Source: Odiellus spinosus (Eukaryota > Arthropoda > Arachnida > Opiliones > Phalangiidae). From it: 64,000 nt of DNA. Where the stretch lies: the NCBI GenBank assembly GCA_963920705.1, contig OY987226.1, forward strand, positions 14,138,501 through 14,202,500, read 5' to 3'. A model generated the notes under the pieces. It was given only the letters and a program-made list of their open reading frames with translations. It had not been told where the DNA came from and searched no databases. Below, piece by piece: positions 39,101 through 49,238 of this stretch. Numbering within the stretch: position 1 is the first letter of the stretch; every line of letters starts with the position of its first letter. The translations under genes and the position numbers were made by a program.

Positions 39101-39970
39101 CTCTTTTACGACTAAGAAAAGTCGTAAAACTTCGAAAATTAGACTCTAACCTCCGGGAAATTGAAGATTAGGCTCTACGATCATGGCAAACATATATTAT
39201 TGAATTTTAAAAATAATCTTTAAAGTCACAGAAAAGTCGTTGAAATTCCAGAATAGCATCTAAGAGTTATTGTTTGTTTAGCTTTAACAGCGTTAATTTT
39301 TTTCAGTTTTCTGTAAGGTTTTGAACCCTTAAAACGGCCCTATGAATTTGCGTGTGGTTTAGGAGGGTGTCAAAATGATGTAGGGCTTAGCAATCTTGTT
39401 GTCAAGAAGGAGTTGGTATTGCATATCGCGCTTCAAATTCGTCGCCAGCTTTTCCATATATGCATTCTCAATCCAAGAACCTTATATGTTAGGCGTTTCT
39501 TTTTTTTTTTTTTTTTTTTTCATCTCATTTCTTTCCCTCTCTTTCTCGTGTATCAAGAATAAGAAAAGAATAAATAAAACGTCGCCGCTGCCGCCACCGA
39601 ATCTATTGTGTTTTCGAAAAAGTAGCTATTTCACATTCCGACAAAAATAAGCGAAACAAATTTCAGGATCCCCTTTTTTATTATTTTTTTTTTTTTTTTT
39701 TTTTGGTTTATGCAAAAAGATTGGTTTATCCTCGACAATATTTGTGTTTAAATTTTTTTCCTCTCTGTATTTTTCTTTTAATATTTACTTCTTTAAGACA
39801 CAAACCTCCCAAAAAAAGGGGTCAGGAAAAGTTTAGAAGAAATTGTTTGCGTAATACTTGATATAATTTTGTTTATTTTTCACCAAGAACTTATAGAAGC
39901 ACGCGAGAACATTGAAAAATAATCAGATCATGATGTAATACTATTTACGAGCATCACGCCATCGGATTTT
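36196..39970. other. Unassigned intergenic stretch with decayed repeats
   Basis: Includes the second copy of the ATAGCCAC dispersed repeat (36959-37060) and a strongly decayed array of about 45 bp period (38826-39260) built on GGTCA.GG.AAATCAGG and GAAAATTAGACTC. Poly-T runs lie at 39498-39520 and 39685-39704. No gene recognised. Confidence 0.5.
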
Positions 39971-40218
39971 AGTTTTAAATTTATTTCTAGTTTAATATTT
40001 GTTTGTATTATTTTTTACTATAGATGGGCGTGCTTCACGGAGTTTAGTACAGTGGAAGGCTTGCGAAGCGCTTCACGCGAAGTGCTTCGCTAGCCTTCCA
40101 CTGTACTACACTCCGTGAAGCACGCCCATCAATGTTTTTTACTGTTGGATAAGGCCTATTTAAACGATAAGGAGTCGATAAAAAGTCACTTGTTGTTAGA
40201 TTGCATAATCCCTTTAAA
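39971..40218. mobile_element. Foldback MITE right arm split by a hairpin element
   Basis: AGTTTTAAATTTATTTCTAG to ATTTTTTAC, then an insertion, then TTTTTTACTGTTGGATAAGG to the end ATCCCTTTAAA. This is the right arm of the GGGAGAATGCAACC family interrupted at its TTTTTTAC. Confidence 0.85.
40019..40134. mobile_element. 116-bp near-perfect hairpin element with 8-bp TSD
   Basis: TATAGATGGGCGTGCTTC folds onto GAAGCACGCCCATCAATG. The whole insert is an imperfect palindrome with only a few mismatches and a minimal loop around GCGCTTCACGCGAAGTGC. TTTTTTAC is duplicated at 40011-40018 and 40135-40142. It sits inside an older foldback element. Confidence 0.88.
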
Positions 40219-41109
40219 AGAAAAACATTTTTCGCGTTATGTCTTATTGACTCCGTCTATAACCGATGGTTCATTCAATCCAATGTTTATATTAATTTCG
40301 GTTCATTAAAGTTCCGGGCCGTTAAAAGATATTCTAATCCCCACGCAGAATTCTCACTAAAGCCCCTCCTTGAAAACTTTCTGTGGGCGCCCATGATTGC
40401 CTAGATGTCAGGTGTTTTTCCTACCATAATGCTTCATTATCTAAATCCATTTCCTGAGATATAAAGCGTATAGGCCTACCTCCCTCTAAAGAGTCCATTT
40501 CATAGAACTTAGTATTCAAATATTTTTATTTCATTTTATTTAACTTCAACTGAGGCTGTCGCCTTTTTTCCCGAAATCTTATGCATAATATTTATAGTTT
40601 ATTCATATCAAAAACGCATTTTAAAAATTTTACACCTCAGTCTTGACTCGCTTTTAAGAAAATTCAAAAGTAAAATATCCAAAATATATTGACTTCAATT
40701 TTTTTCCGCCTGATGACGGATAATGATTGTGAAACGTAATTATGGGTTTCAAATTAAGGATGAGACATTATTGGATTAAATACTGTTTGATTTTCAATAA
40801 TAAACCAAGTTTTTGTACACTAATGAGTAATATAACCATATGGTACTTGATGAAAATTTAAAAATATTTAACACCGTAGATCAAAAACTGTTTTCAGACT
40901 TGCGAACCTTAAGGTGTATCAATACATAATATTAAATCAATTAAGGAATTAAAGTAGTTTTGTAACCTTTTCCCGAACTTGTATGGTTAAAACCATGACC
41001 CCATTTTCTAATTAAGCATTTTTCAATTTAATTATCCAATCACTCCTTTAAGCCTCGTTAGAGTCCTTTCCCGCCAAAATCTAAATATATATTAAAAAAA
41101 TTCTGCCTA

Positions 41110-41293
41110 AAGCCCCGTTTTCATGGTCGCGTGTACGCTAAAACTAGCGTGGAAAAACTGCTAGCGTATTTTTTCTGCTCATAATTTAGCAGCGCTTGAA
41201 GCTATGGAGTGCGCGTGAAATATCTGTTTCGTTTAGATATTCGCGTGTAGCGTGTAAAAACGTAGCTTACAAGCGACCATGAAAATGAGGCTT
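41110..41293. mobile_element. 184-bp TA-flanked TIR element
   Basis: Inverted ends AAGCCCCGTTTTCATGGTCGC and GCGACCATGAAAATGAGGCTT, with TA on both sides (41108-41109 and 41294-41295). The interior has small GCTAGCG-type repeats. Confidence 0.8.
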
Positions 41294-41689
41294 TACGTCA
41301 TTAAAATCTCTCTCGTGTCTTTAGCATATTTTTCACGAGACGTGCCCTTTTCCTCAAAGCTTCACTCAAAATATTATTCAGCATTTTTTTAAATCCCCAA
41401 CTTTAAACAAAAATAAAAAATTTCAAAAGAAAGCGAGTAAGGGAGCAAGCAACCGCTTTTTAATATTGCCCGTGAATGGCACTTCAAGTTTGTCAGGAAT
41501 ATGGATTTTCTTTAAAAAAAAATCATCTTGCATCAGGAAAAAGTTGTAACCCTTCCGCGTTTTTCTCATAATATTTGGAAGCAAACGCTTTGGTATTTAA
41601 AATTCCTAGAAATTGCTTTTTAGGGTATATGTATGTTGATTTTTTTATTAAAATGGATGTGTATATTTTAGGGTTAATAAGTGTTAGAA

Positions 41690-42130
41690 ACGGATTTAGG
41701 ACTTAAACTCTGAAAGAAAGATATGATTTTGGACTTAAACTCTAAAAGAAATGATTTTGGACTTAAACTCTAAAAGAAAGATATGATTTTAAATAAAATT
41801 AGGCCAAATCTAAGACCAATTTAAAAAATAAACTTAAAAAAAAATTAAAACAATTCCTAATCTAAGATTAATCTCAAACTAGGATTAAGTGACTAAAATT
41901 AAGCCTGCATCTAAAACGAATCTTAAAAAGTAGGCTTAAGTGACTAAAATTAACCCTAAATCCAAGATTAATTTCAACGTAGGCTTAAATTTAAGCCTAA
42001 ATCTAAAACTAATTTTAAAAAGTAACCTTTGAGAAACTAAAATTAGGCCAAAATCCAAGACTAGCCTCAATTTAAAATAGACTTAACGAGTTAAAATTAG
42101 TCCTAGATGAATGATTATTATCAGATAGGT
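41690..42130 (+). repeat. Degenerate tandem array
   Basis: Early part: about three units of GGACTTAAACTCTAAAAGAAAG. Later part: about 50-bp units built on AGTAGGCTTAAGTGACTAAA, ATTAAGCC and AAATCTAAGACTAAT. It ends just before the retrotransposon. Confidence 0.75.
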
Positions 42131-42196
42131 TTGAGGGACTAAAATAAGGCTTAGTGATTACAAAATTATATTGAACATAATTTAAATTATACATTT

Positions 42197-43663
42197 TATA
42201 ACGCTTTTTACTACCAGCGGCCTAACCTTGCCAAGCGTTGATATTCCTACTACTAAGAAATGGTTAGCTTAAAATACAAGTGGGAATAATGAAACTTAAC
42301 TTGCCGTACCATGAGTCTGTTTTAATTATTATACATCAAACAACAACCACAACTACAATTCGACATTGGCTTTCTAATGTCCAATGAAATATGTCTACTA
42401 TAAATCCTACTACGATATTTGCGCCATTACCTATACTACAAAATTCATACACTATATACTAAAAACCCTCCAAAATAATATACACAGGCTACATGCATAA
42501 TTTCGACCGATGCCAGACTATTCTTAAATTTAAATTACACTACTACTACTATGTTACACTTCTTAAAATTGTACTTATCACATGACATCGTATCGAGTTC
42601 ATTGTCGTGGGAGATAGACGGTCGAGATGCTTTGACGATAGGGAAGATGGAGATGACCAGAAGAGGTTACGACATAGGTGTCGAGCTGGGCTCCAAAGAG
42701 CGAGCGGTTGCTCCGCGAGGGCGGGAACTCATCTTGCTCAATCCGTTCGAGCCTCCAATTACGCAGCGACCAGCGCGAAACGTTTCATGATTGCTATCAG
42801 GACATAGCCGGAATTCTCAGCCAATTTGTTCTTCGCTATTAGAGAACGTTCGGACTTCTCCCTTGCCTTCCGATCTAGTTCTTCCTTGAGGTCACTACCC
42901 AAAGTTGTTCCTCCGTCAGCGCATCATCGAGAAGTGTCCTTTTTTACTTCATCTCTTTTTTTCTTCAATCTATTTTCTTCTTCCCGCCAAAACTTCTCGC
43001 TTCCCGCCAAAACCAACTTAATTGTTTAGGTCCGCGGCCCGTTTTTCTTTATCCAATCAGGGACCGGGATGGCAACATCATACAACGACATGAAGGGGGC
43101 AGAAAGTTCGCGCACCACTTCTTAACAGTTTCTATGGTCATCGGTCGGGATGACTAACCCTGGCATCGGGTAATAAAACTACAAAAAGCATGCACATGTA
43201 TTTTCCCGATGCATTCATTAAAATAATTGGCGGCTTACAATCCTATCCTAAAAGTATTTAGCGGCGTTTTAGATTCGCGCGCGATACACTAAAAATGTCA
43301 ACACTAATGGGTGAACAGTTTGACAATTTATTACTTGGCATCCGCTTATAGATGCGTTACAAAAAGTTCAAAGCAGACTCAAGGCGTAACATGTTTTTTT
43401 GAATATAAAAGAATATAAAACGAGGGGTCTTGGGCGTTGTTACGGGGGTTCACTCTTTTCAACTCTAGGGGCTATTAACAAAAGGGATTTTAAGATGGGC
43501 TTCGAAAATCAAAGATGTAAGATAACCATTTCCAGATGAGGATAACCATTTCTATTCCGAGGGTTCCGCGGAAAACCCCCATGGAGAAATAGGCCTTCCT
43601 TTTACTACCATTAAATAATTATACGTGAACGAAATTAAACCAGATAGGAAAATATTCGTTACA
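42197..43663 (-). repeat. 3' LTR of the Ty3/gypsy element
   Basis: Reads TGTAACGAATATTTTCC to GCGTTATA on the minus strand, so it has TG at the start but TA rather than CA at the end. It contains two TTCCCGCCAAAA motifs 20 bp apart (42981 and 43001 on the plus strand). Confidence 0.95.
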
Positions 43664-43677
43664 CTCCCCACCCCTTA
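43664..43677 (-). other. Polypurine tract
   Basis: On the minus strand AAGGGGTGGGGAG directly abuts the TGTAACG start of the 3' LTR, the expected plus-strand primer. Confidence 0.8.
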
Positions 43678-43907
43678 GAGCCGAACGTCCTCGAAGGCAA
43701 CGATTTTAACCTCAAAAACATAAGTGGAAATAACGAAAACAAATAATAAAAAAAAATTGCAAAAGGGTTTAAACTAATATACAAGGGTCGTTTAGGGCAG
43801 CTATGGGGCGACGTAATTAATAACCGGGAAGGTACCAAGTCCCTGAGATTACAACGTACGAAAAATTAATTTCTTATCCCTTAGACTTTTCAGCCGTATT
43901 ACCTACG

Positions 43908-46900
43908 CTATTTGCGTTTACGTAAAACCATATGAAAACTATTATCTACTGGAGGGCGGACAATATTCGGTTTCGTTTTGGATTTTACAACTACCTGGGG
44001 TTCCTCCATTTCTTGGTCACGCTCATTGTAGAGCTTAAGCTCCCGTAAATTGAAAGTCCCCTTCAACTGCTTGCTACTATCTCTCGGGCGTAATTTGTAA
44101 GTATAGGGGGAAAACTTTTGGTCAACTATGAAAGGGCCTTCCCACGTTGGGGCTAATTTGGCCGAAAACCGATCACCTGCAGACGATTTGTGGTGGGTTT
44201 TTTTCAAAACAATGTCCCCTTCCTTAAATTCAAAATCCCGTTTCTTTTTGTCATAAAGGGCCGCATTTTTGATTTGGGCTCCTACTAAATTGTCCTGAGC
44301 CGCTTTAATGGCGTTGCTAATTAGCTCAGCTCTGCCGAGTGGGTTTATCTGCTCGCACGCTTTGGAGAGTTGAGCATTATCAACATTCATTATGGCCGCC
44401 TCTCTAATTTCTCGTCCAAAATTTAAAAATGATGGCGAAAAGCCAGTCGATTCATTTTTAGAGGAGCGCAAGGCCATAACAAACTGTTGTAGCCCTTCAT
44501 CCCAATGTTGGTGGCTCTCCTTTACGTAACTCTTAATCATCATGCCAATATTTTTATTCGCCCTTTCAGTTTGATTACTTTGGGGGGAATAATAGGACGT
44601 AAAGCGCTGTTTAATATCAAAGATTCTACAAACTTCCTTCATGAGATTAGATACAAATTGCGGACCGTTGTCGCTTACAATTCTCTTCGGTACGCCGAAG
44701 CGAGTGAACACCTGATTGACTAAAATATTCGCTATGTTTTTAGTTGTCGCTTTCTTTAGAGGGAATGCTTCTACCCATTTAGTCGAATAATCGATAATTA
44801 CCAAAATTGAAGTGTTGCCACTTTTACTGCGGGGATACTCCCCTTTTAGGTCTATCCCTATAACTTCCCATGGTTGTGAGGGTTCGGCAGATTTCATAAA
44901 GCCCGCTTGTTTAATTGGCGGAGATTTATGTGCCTGGCAAACTTGACATGACTTGACGTAACTACTAATGTCTCTAGTCATTCCTTCCCAAGTGTAGTAT
45001 TTCCTAACTCTTTCTAATGTTTTTGCTATGCCTTGGTGACCAGACGAAGGTAGATCGTGGCACGCTTCTACTACTATTTTGACTAGACTATGGGGTACTA
45101 CTATGAAAAACGAGTTACTGGGGTGTTCGAATTGTGTTATATCTTCATTCCTATCTGTGCTACTATCTCTTTGCATTCTATTAGCATTAGGGAGGTCGTA
45201 ACGTTTCCTATCTTCATTAAAATGACTACTACTACTATTGTCTTGATTACGATGACTACTACTATTATTGTCTTGCTTACTATGACTACTACTATTATTG
45301 TCGCTAGGAATTCTAATATCACTAGACGAATCGCAAAGTTTCCTATCTTCATTGCGATAATTACTACTACTATTGTCGCTAGGCATTCTAATATCACTAG
45401 ACGAGTCGCAAAGTTTCCTATCTGCATTGCGATGATTACTACTACTATTACTATTATCACTAGGAATTCTATTATCGCTAGGATTTTTACTACTATTATT
45501 GTTAACCCCTGATTGACCTAAGTGAACGTTTCTATAAACGATACCGTCAACTATTTTACAGGAGGTCGCTACTCTTTTAACCCACGAACCTATTTTATCT
45601 TTAGTGTCTATTGTCTCTCCCTCCAGAAAGGACAAAAGACGACTAATTTTGGCGTCTACACGCTGTTCATCTACTATTATTTCCTTATCTAGAATTATTG
45701 GTTCTGTTTCACCGGATTCCAAATCTACTAATGCTACTAAACCCTCATCTTCTAACGATTCGGGGATACGCGAAAGCGCATCGGCTACTATATTGTTTTT
45801 ACCGGGAATATAAATTATTTTGAAATCAAAAGGTTGGAGTTTCGTACTCCACCTCGTGAGTTTCCCCGTTGGATCCTTGGCGTTTTTTAACCATTCTAGT
45901 GATTTGTGGTCCGTTATTATTTCAAAGTGGGCTCCTTCTAGGTAGACCCTAAACTTTTCAATGGCCCAAACAATAGCCAAACACTCCCTCTCTGTCACGG
46001 ATAGCTTCTTTTGCGCCGCGTCGAGAGTTTTACTAGCATATTGCACGACTCTACTCTTTCCCTCAGAAGTCTGGGAGAGTACTGCTCCTACACCGACATT
46101 AGACGCGTCAGTGTGAACGGTGAATGGAAGTTTATAGTTCGGAGAAGCTATAATAGGAGCTGTAGTCAATTTCAGTTTGAGAGAGTCGAATGCATCTTGC
46201 TGTTCTATTCCCCAGTGCCAAGTAACGTTGTCGTGCGTTAAGTGGTGTAAGGGGGTAGCTATATCGGCGAACTTGGGGATGAAGCGCCTATAGAACCCGG
46301 CCATTCCCAAAAATCGTCTAAGCTGCCGCACTGTGCGGGGGGTAGGATACTCGCGAATCACGCTAACTTTATCAGGATCGACTTCTATACCCTGTTTCGA
46401 AACAAGATGCCCCAAGATATGAGCTTTCTTTCTACAAAATTGAGTTTTTGATGATTTTATTGTTAAACCGTCATTCTTTAGGATGGTCAAAACCTTTTCC
46501 AAACTTTCTAAATGTTCATCGAAAGTGTCGGAAACAATATATAAATCATCGAAATAGTCAAAAATTCCCTCCTTAGCCAAACCTCCGAATAAATTATTGA
46601 CAAGCCTCTGAAAGGTCGCCGGGGCGTTTGTTAGGCCAAACATCATGACCTTCGGCCTATATATGCCACTATGGCACACAAAAGCACATGTGTCGCGACT
46701 TTTCGCATTCAAATTAACCTGCCAGAATCCTGATCTCATATCTAAGACTGTTATAAAGTCTGGAGCCTTAACTGATTCTAGTATATCTTCTATTCTGGGC
46801 AAGGGGTACGAATCCTTTCGAGTCACGTGGTTCAATTTTCTATAATCAATGCATAGGCGGTATTTTCCGTCACTCTTTCCTACTACTAAAGTTGGAGCAC

Positions 46901-47648
46901 ACCATGGACTACTACATGGTTCTATAAGGTCTAATTCTAACATTTCATTAATTAGCCCATCGATAATCTCCTTTTTATGAGGGGAATAACGATATGGGGG
47001 ACACGCTATCGGCATACTATCGCCCGTGTCAACATAGTGCTCAGCTGATTTTGTTAAACCAGGAGTGACCGAAAATACACCTTTAAATTTCTCTACTAAT
47101 CTACGCAATCTACTACGTTTCTCCTCATCTATAGGAGCTTCTAATAACGCCTTGTTTATAGCCTCTACGTCGAAATCCTCGTCCTCAAATAAATTGCACT
47201 CCGTTAAATTAAAATTGATACCACTATTTAAAAAGTCATACCAGACGGAAGGATTCGTGTCCCAGCACCAGCTCAGGTGACCGTATCTAATTGTCATTCC
47301 TGATTTTTGTAAACAATCTAATCCTATAATACATGGATAAGCTAAATCGTCTAAAACAATTGCTTCGTGTGTCAAACTCTTCCCTGGAAATTCGAAGGGG
47401 GTTACTATAGATTCATTTACTTGAACTGATTTTCTATTAACTACTTTTAATTTTAATTTTCTAGGTAAGATTTTAAATCCCAATTTCTCCAAATTATTAC
47501 TAATGTTACGATCGATTAAAGTAACAGAGCTACCACTGTCTAACAATGCTACAGTTGGTATACCGGCTATATTAATCTCTAAAAGGCATTTATTTTTATT
47601 ACTATCGTTTGACACGTGAAGGCAATCGGCTGCGAACGGGCTATTCAA
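43908..47648 (-). CDS. pol: Pol polyprotein (PR-RT-RNase H-INT)
   Basis: 1246 residues from the first displayed codon, a TTG. The frame is open further upstream into gag, so translation is probably by -1 frameshifting rather than an own start. Order: aspartic protease (LLDSGSS, about residue 37), reverse transcriptase (YFDDLYIVS, about 365), RNase H (HTDAS, about 511; ADALSR later), a Ser/Asn/Asp-rich linker (about 712-822), integrase zinc finger (HDLPSSGH then CQVCQ, about 864-905), catalytic core with Asp in GIDLKG (about 935), Asp in SDNGPQF (about 993) and Glu in NQTERAN (about 1027), then a C-terminal WEGPF...YKLR (GPY/F-type) module. All catalytic residues expected for each enzyme are present, so the enzyme set looks functional. 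It copies the element's RNA and integrates the DNA. Confidence 0.95.
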   Translation of the reverse strand: MNSPFAADCLHVSNDSNKNKCLLEINIAGIPTVALLDSGSSVTLIDRNISNNLEKLGFKILPRKLKLKVVNRKSVQVNESIVTPFEFPGKSLTHEAIVLDDLAYPCIIGLDCLQKSGMTIRYGHLSWCWDTNPSVWYDFLNSGINFNLTECNLFEDEDFDVEAINKALLEAPIDEEKRSRLRRLVEKFKGVFSVTPGLTKSAEHYVDTGDSMPIACPPYRYSPHKKEIIDGLINEMLELDLIEPCSSPWCAPTLVVGKSDGKYRLCIDYRKLNHVTRKDSYPLPRIEDILESVKAPDFITVLDMRSGFWQVNLNAKSRDTCAFVCHSGIYRPKVMMFGLTNAPATFQRLVNNLFGGLAKEGIFDYFDDLYIVSDTFDEHLESLEKVLTILKNDGLTIKSSKTQFCRKKAHILGHLVSKQGIEVDPDKVSVIREYPTPRTVRQLRRFLGMAGFYRRFIPKFADIATPLHHLTHDNVTWHWGIEQQDAFDSLKLKLTTAPIIASPNYKLPFTVHTDASNVGVGAVLSQTSEGKSRVVQYASKTLDAAQKKLSVTERECLAIVWAIEKFRVYLEGAHFEIITDHKSLEWLKNAKDPTGKLTRWSTKLQPFDFKIIYIPGKNNIVADALSRIPESLEDEGLVALVDLESGETEPIILDKEIIVDEQRVDAKISRLLSFLEGETIDTKDKIGSWVKRVATSCKIVDGIVYRNVHLGQSGVNNNSSKNPSDNRIPSDNSNSSSNHRNADRKLCDSSSDIRMPSDNSSSNYRNEDRKLCDSSSDIRIPSDNNSSSHSKQDNNSSSHRNQDNSSSSHFNEDRKRYDLPNANRMQRDSSTDRNEDITQFEHPSNSFFIVVPHSLVKIVVEACHDLPSSGHQGIAKTLERVRKYYTWEGMTRDISSYVKSCQVCQAHKSPPIKQAGFMKSAEPSQPWEVIGIDLKGEYPRSKSGNTSILVIIDYSTKWVEAFPLKKATTKNIANILVNQVFTRFGVPKRIVSDNGPQFVSNLMKEVCRIFDIKQRFTSYYSPQSNQTERANKNIGMMIKSYVKESHQHWDEGLQQFVMALRSSKNESTGFSPSFLNFGREIREAAIMNVDNAQLSKACEQINPLGRAELISNAIKAAQDNLVGAQIKNAALYDKKKRDFEFKEGDIVLKKTHHKSSAGDRFSAKLAPTWEGPFIVDQKFSPYTYKLRPRDSSKQLKGTFNLRELKLYNERDQEMEEPQVVVKSKTKPNIVRPPVDNSFHMVLRKRK
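45180..45510 (-). repeat. Repeat-rich linker inside pol
   Basis: Between RNase H and integrase the protein carries about 110 residues of imperfect repeats (DRKLCDSSSDIR, IPSDN, SSSHRNQDN). They are encoded by tandem DNA repeats with TACTACTAC-type codons. This is disordered sequence not normally part of the enzyme core. Confidence 0.85.
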
Positions 47649-47656
47649 AAGGGTTA

Positions 47657-49108
47657 CTACTTTGTCTTTGGGGCGGTTCCGTCCCTTGTCGGACCTCCCC
47701 TGCTCCCGTTTCCCGAATTCCCCTTAGGACAATACCTTTGAAGATGACCCTTTTGGTGACAAATTGAGCAGGTTACTGCGGGGCAATCGGGGGTCTTATG
47801 ACCATCTTTGTTACAATTAAAACATCTTACAACGTAACCGTTGTATCTACTAAAATTATTGCCGTACGTATTTCCCTGAAACGGCCTACTCTGATTGGGC
47901 TGGTTTCTACTAATATTGCTATTGTTATTGTTAAACCTTGGCTTGCTATAATTATTTGCATTGCTACTATGTTGATCCCGACTACGACCTAAACCCTTTG
48001 ATAATTCGACTCGGGTAGCGTGGGCTAATAGGTCACTGATTGTGGCATACTCAAAAAGTGAGAGGAAAGGTTTAATGTCATCATTCAGATTACGATATAT
48101 ATATTCTACCTGAAGTGAGACAGGAATAGCATTTTCGAATTGAAGGAGAATTTCGCGCATCCCATTAATATAATCCCTAACCGATTCTTGAGTCCTATGC
48201 CTCCTACTAAGTAATTGTTCGTGAAGAACGGAGTCGTTTACCTCAAATGCAAACTCTTTTCTAATCAGTGCTTGAAATACGTCAAAATCTACAGGCTTCG
48301 ATGGAAGCGACTGCCACCAATCTAAAGCGGGGCCTAAAAACATCTGTGGGACCCAGGCTTGAAGAAAAGAGGGGTCGGGCAGTCCCAAAGTTTCCCTTAT
48401 CTGCCGAGCTTTCACTAAAAAATCTTTTGTACTCATGTCAGACGGTTTACCCGTAAATACTGGCATGTTTATTTTCGGTTGTCTACCGCGAAACGAGCTA
48501 GATCCACCTGACGATATTATTGCGGGACTACTAATACTCCCAATAACACTATTAACGGTACTAGGGCTCCCAGTGCTACTACTACTATTTCCACTAGTGA
48601 CTATAACTTGTGGCTGGGGACTACTACTGACCATAACTTGCGGCTGGGGATGACTAATTACTGCCGAGGGTTGTTGACTATTAATAGCGACAGAACTCGC
48701 GTTAGCCTGAGCTAATTGAAGGAGTTGGACTTGCAAATCCGTTATTTGTTTTTGCATGTCCATTAAAAAGGAAGTGGGTACTAATTGCATTCCCATTGGT
48801 ACTATTGGAGGCGGGAGGATTGAGGGACTACTAGTTACAGTTGCCAATAATGACGGGGAAGTCGGGGGGCTAGCTGTTACTACTACTAAATTATTTGGAG
48901 TGTTTCCTAACGCACTCGTACTAGCTCCCGAACTACCTCCTGCTACTAAACTATTTGGATCTGAATTCATTTTTCTACTATCTCTGTTCCTTGCTCTATT
49001 AGCTCTATCTATAGCCAATGAACTTCTATAAGTTTCGATGCAAAGGGAACAGCTTGAATAAAGACCAAATTGTGGTTTGCAACTTGAGTGTTCAATCCTA
49101 GGCCTCAT
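47657..49108 (-). CDS. gag: Gag capsid/nucleocapsid protein
   Basis: 483 residues from ATG at 49108 (a second ATG at 48970, MNSDPNSLV, may be the real start). The N-terminal third is Ser/Thr/Pro-rich with QPQV repeats. A capsid-like region follows (residues about 215-370, with FLVKARQIRETLG and LLSRRHRTQESV). The C-terminus has two CCHC zinc knuckles, CFNCNKDGHKTPDC (about 427) and CSICHQKGHLQRYC (about 446), which bind the element's RNA. It packages RNA into cytoplasmic particles. It stops 9 nt after a possible frameshift heptamer, and pol follows in the -1 frame. Confidence 0.93.
   Translation of the reverse strand: MRPRIEHSSCKPQFGLYSSCSLCIETYRSSLAIDRANRARNRDSRKMNSDPNSLVAGGSSGASTSALGNTPNNLVVVTASPPTSPSLLATVTSSPSILPPPIVPMGMQLVPTSFLMDMQKQITDLQVQLLQLAQANASSVAINSQQPSAVISHPQPQVMVSSSPQPQVIVTSGNSSSSTGSPSTVNSVIGSISSPAIISSGGSSSFRGRQPKINMPVFTGKPSDMSTKDFLVKARQIRETLGLPDPSFLQAWVPQMFLGPALDWWQSLPSKPVDFDVFQALIRKEFAFEVNDSVLHEQLLSRRHRTQESVRDYINGMREILLQFENAIPVSLQVEYIYRNLNDDIKPFLSLFEYATISDLLAHATRVELSKGLGRSRDQHSSNANNYSKPRFNNNNSNISRNQPNQSRPFQGNTYGNNFSRYNGYVVRCFNCNKDGHKTPDCPAVTCSICHQKGHLQRYCPKGNSGNGSRGGPTRDGTAPKTK
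47666..47672 (-). promoter_or_regulatory. Candidate -1 frameshift site C_CCA_AAG
   Basis: In the gag frame the codons GCC CCA AAG ACA AAG TAG end gag. The heptamer C CCA AAG fits X_XXY_YYZ, and slipping back one base enters the open pol frame. Z = G is not the most efficient class, so function is inferred. Confidence 0.6.
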
Positions 49109-49217
49109 TAATTAATCTACAATATTTTCATTACTTCCCACTACAACAGGATAAGATGCTAATTTCATCTTACTAAAACGATAGTCTCCTTACTAGTTAA
49201 ACTGGCATAGAAAGACT

Positions 49218-49235
49218 ATCCCGGCGGGGCCCCCA
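49218..49235 (-). other. tRNA primer-binding site
   Basis: On the minus strand, three bases after the 5' LTR, TGGGGGCCCCGCCGGGAT. Its complement ends in CCCCCA like a tRNA 3' end (acceptor plus CCA, preceded by a T-stem-like CCCGG). The tRNA identity is not determined. Confidence 0.7.
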
Positions 49236-49238
49236 AAA

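Noticed and set aside
42551..43029. Three short frames repeated at 49593-50071
   Set aside because: They lie wholly within the LTRs and are identical because the LTRs are; no domain is seen.
45090..45512. 140-residue plus-strand frame and its minus counterpart
   Set aside because: Out-of-frame shadows of the repeat-rich linker in pol.
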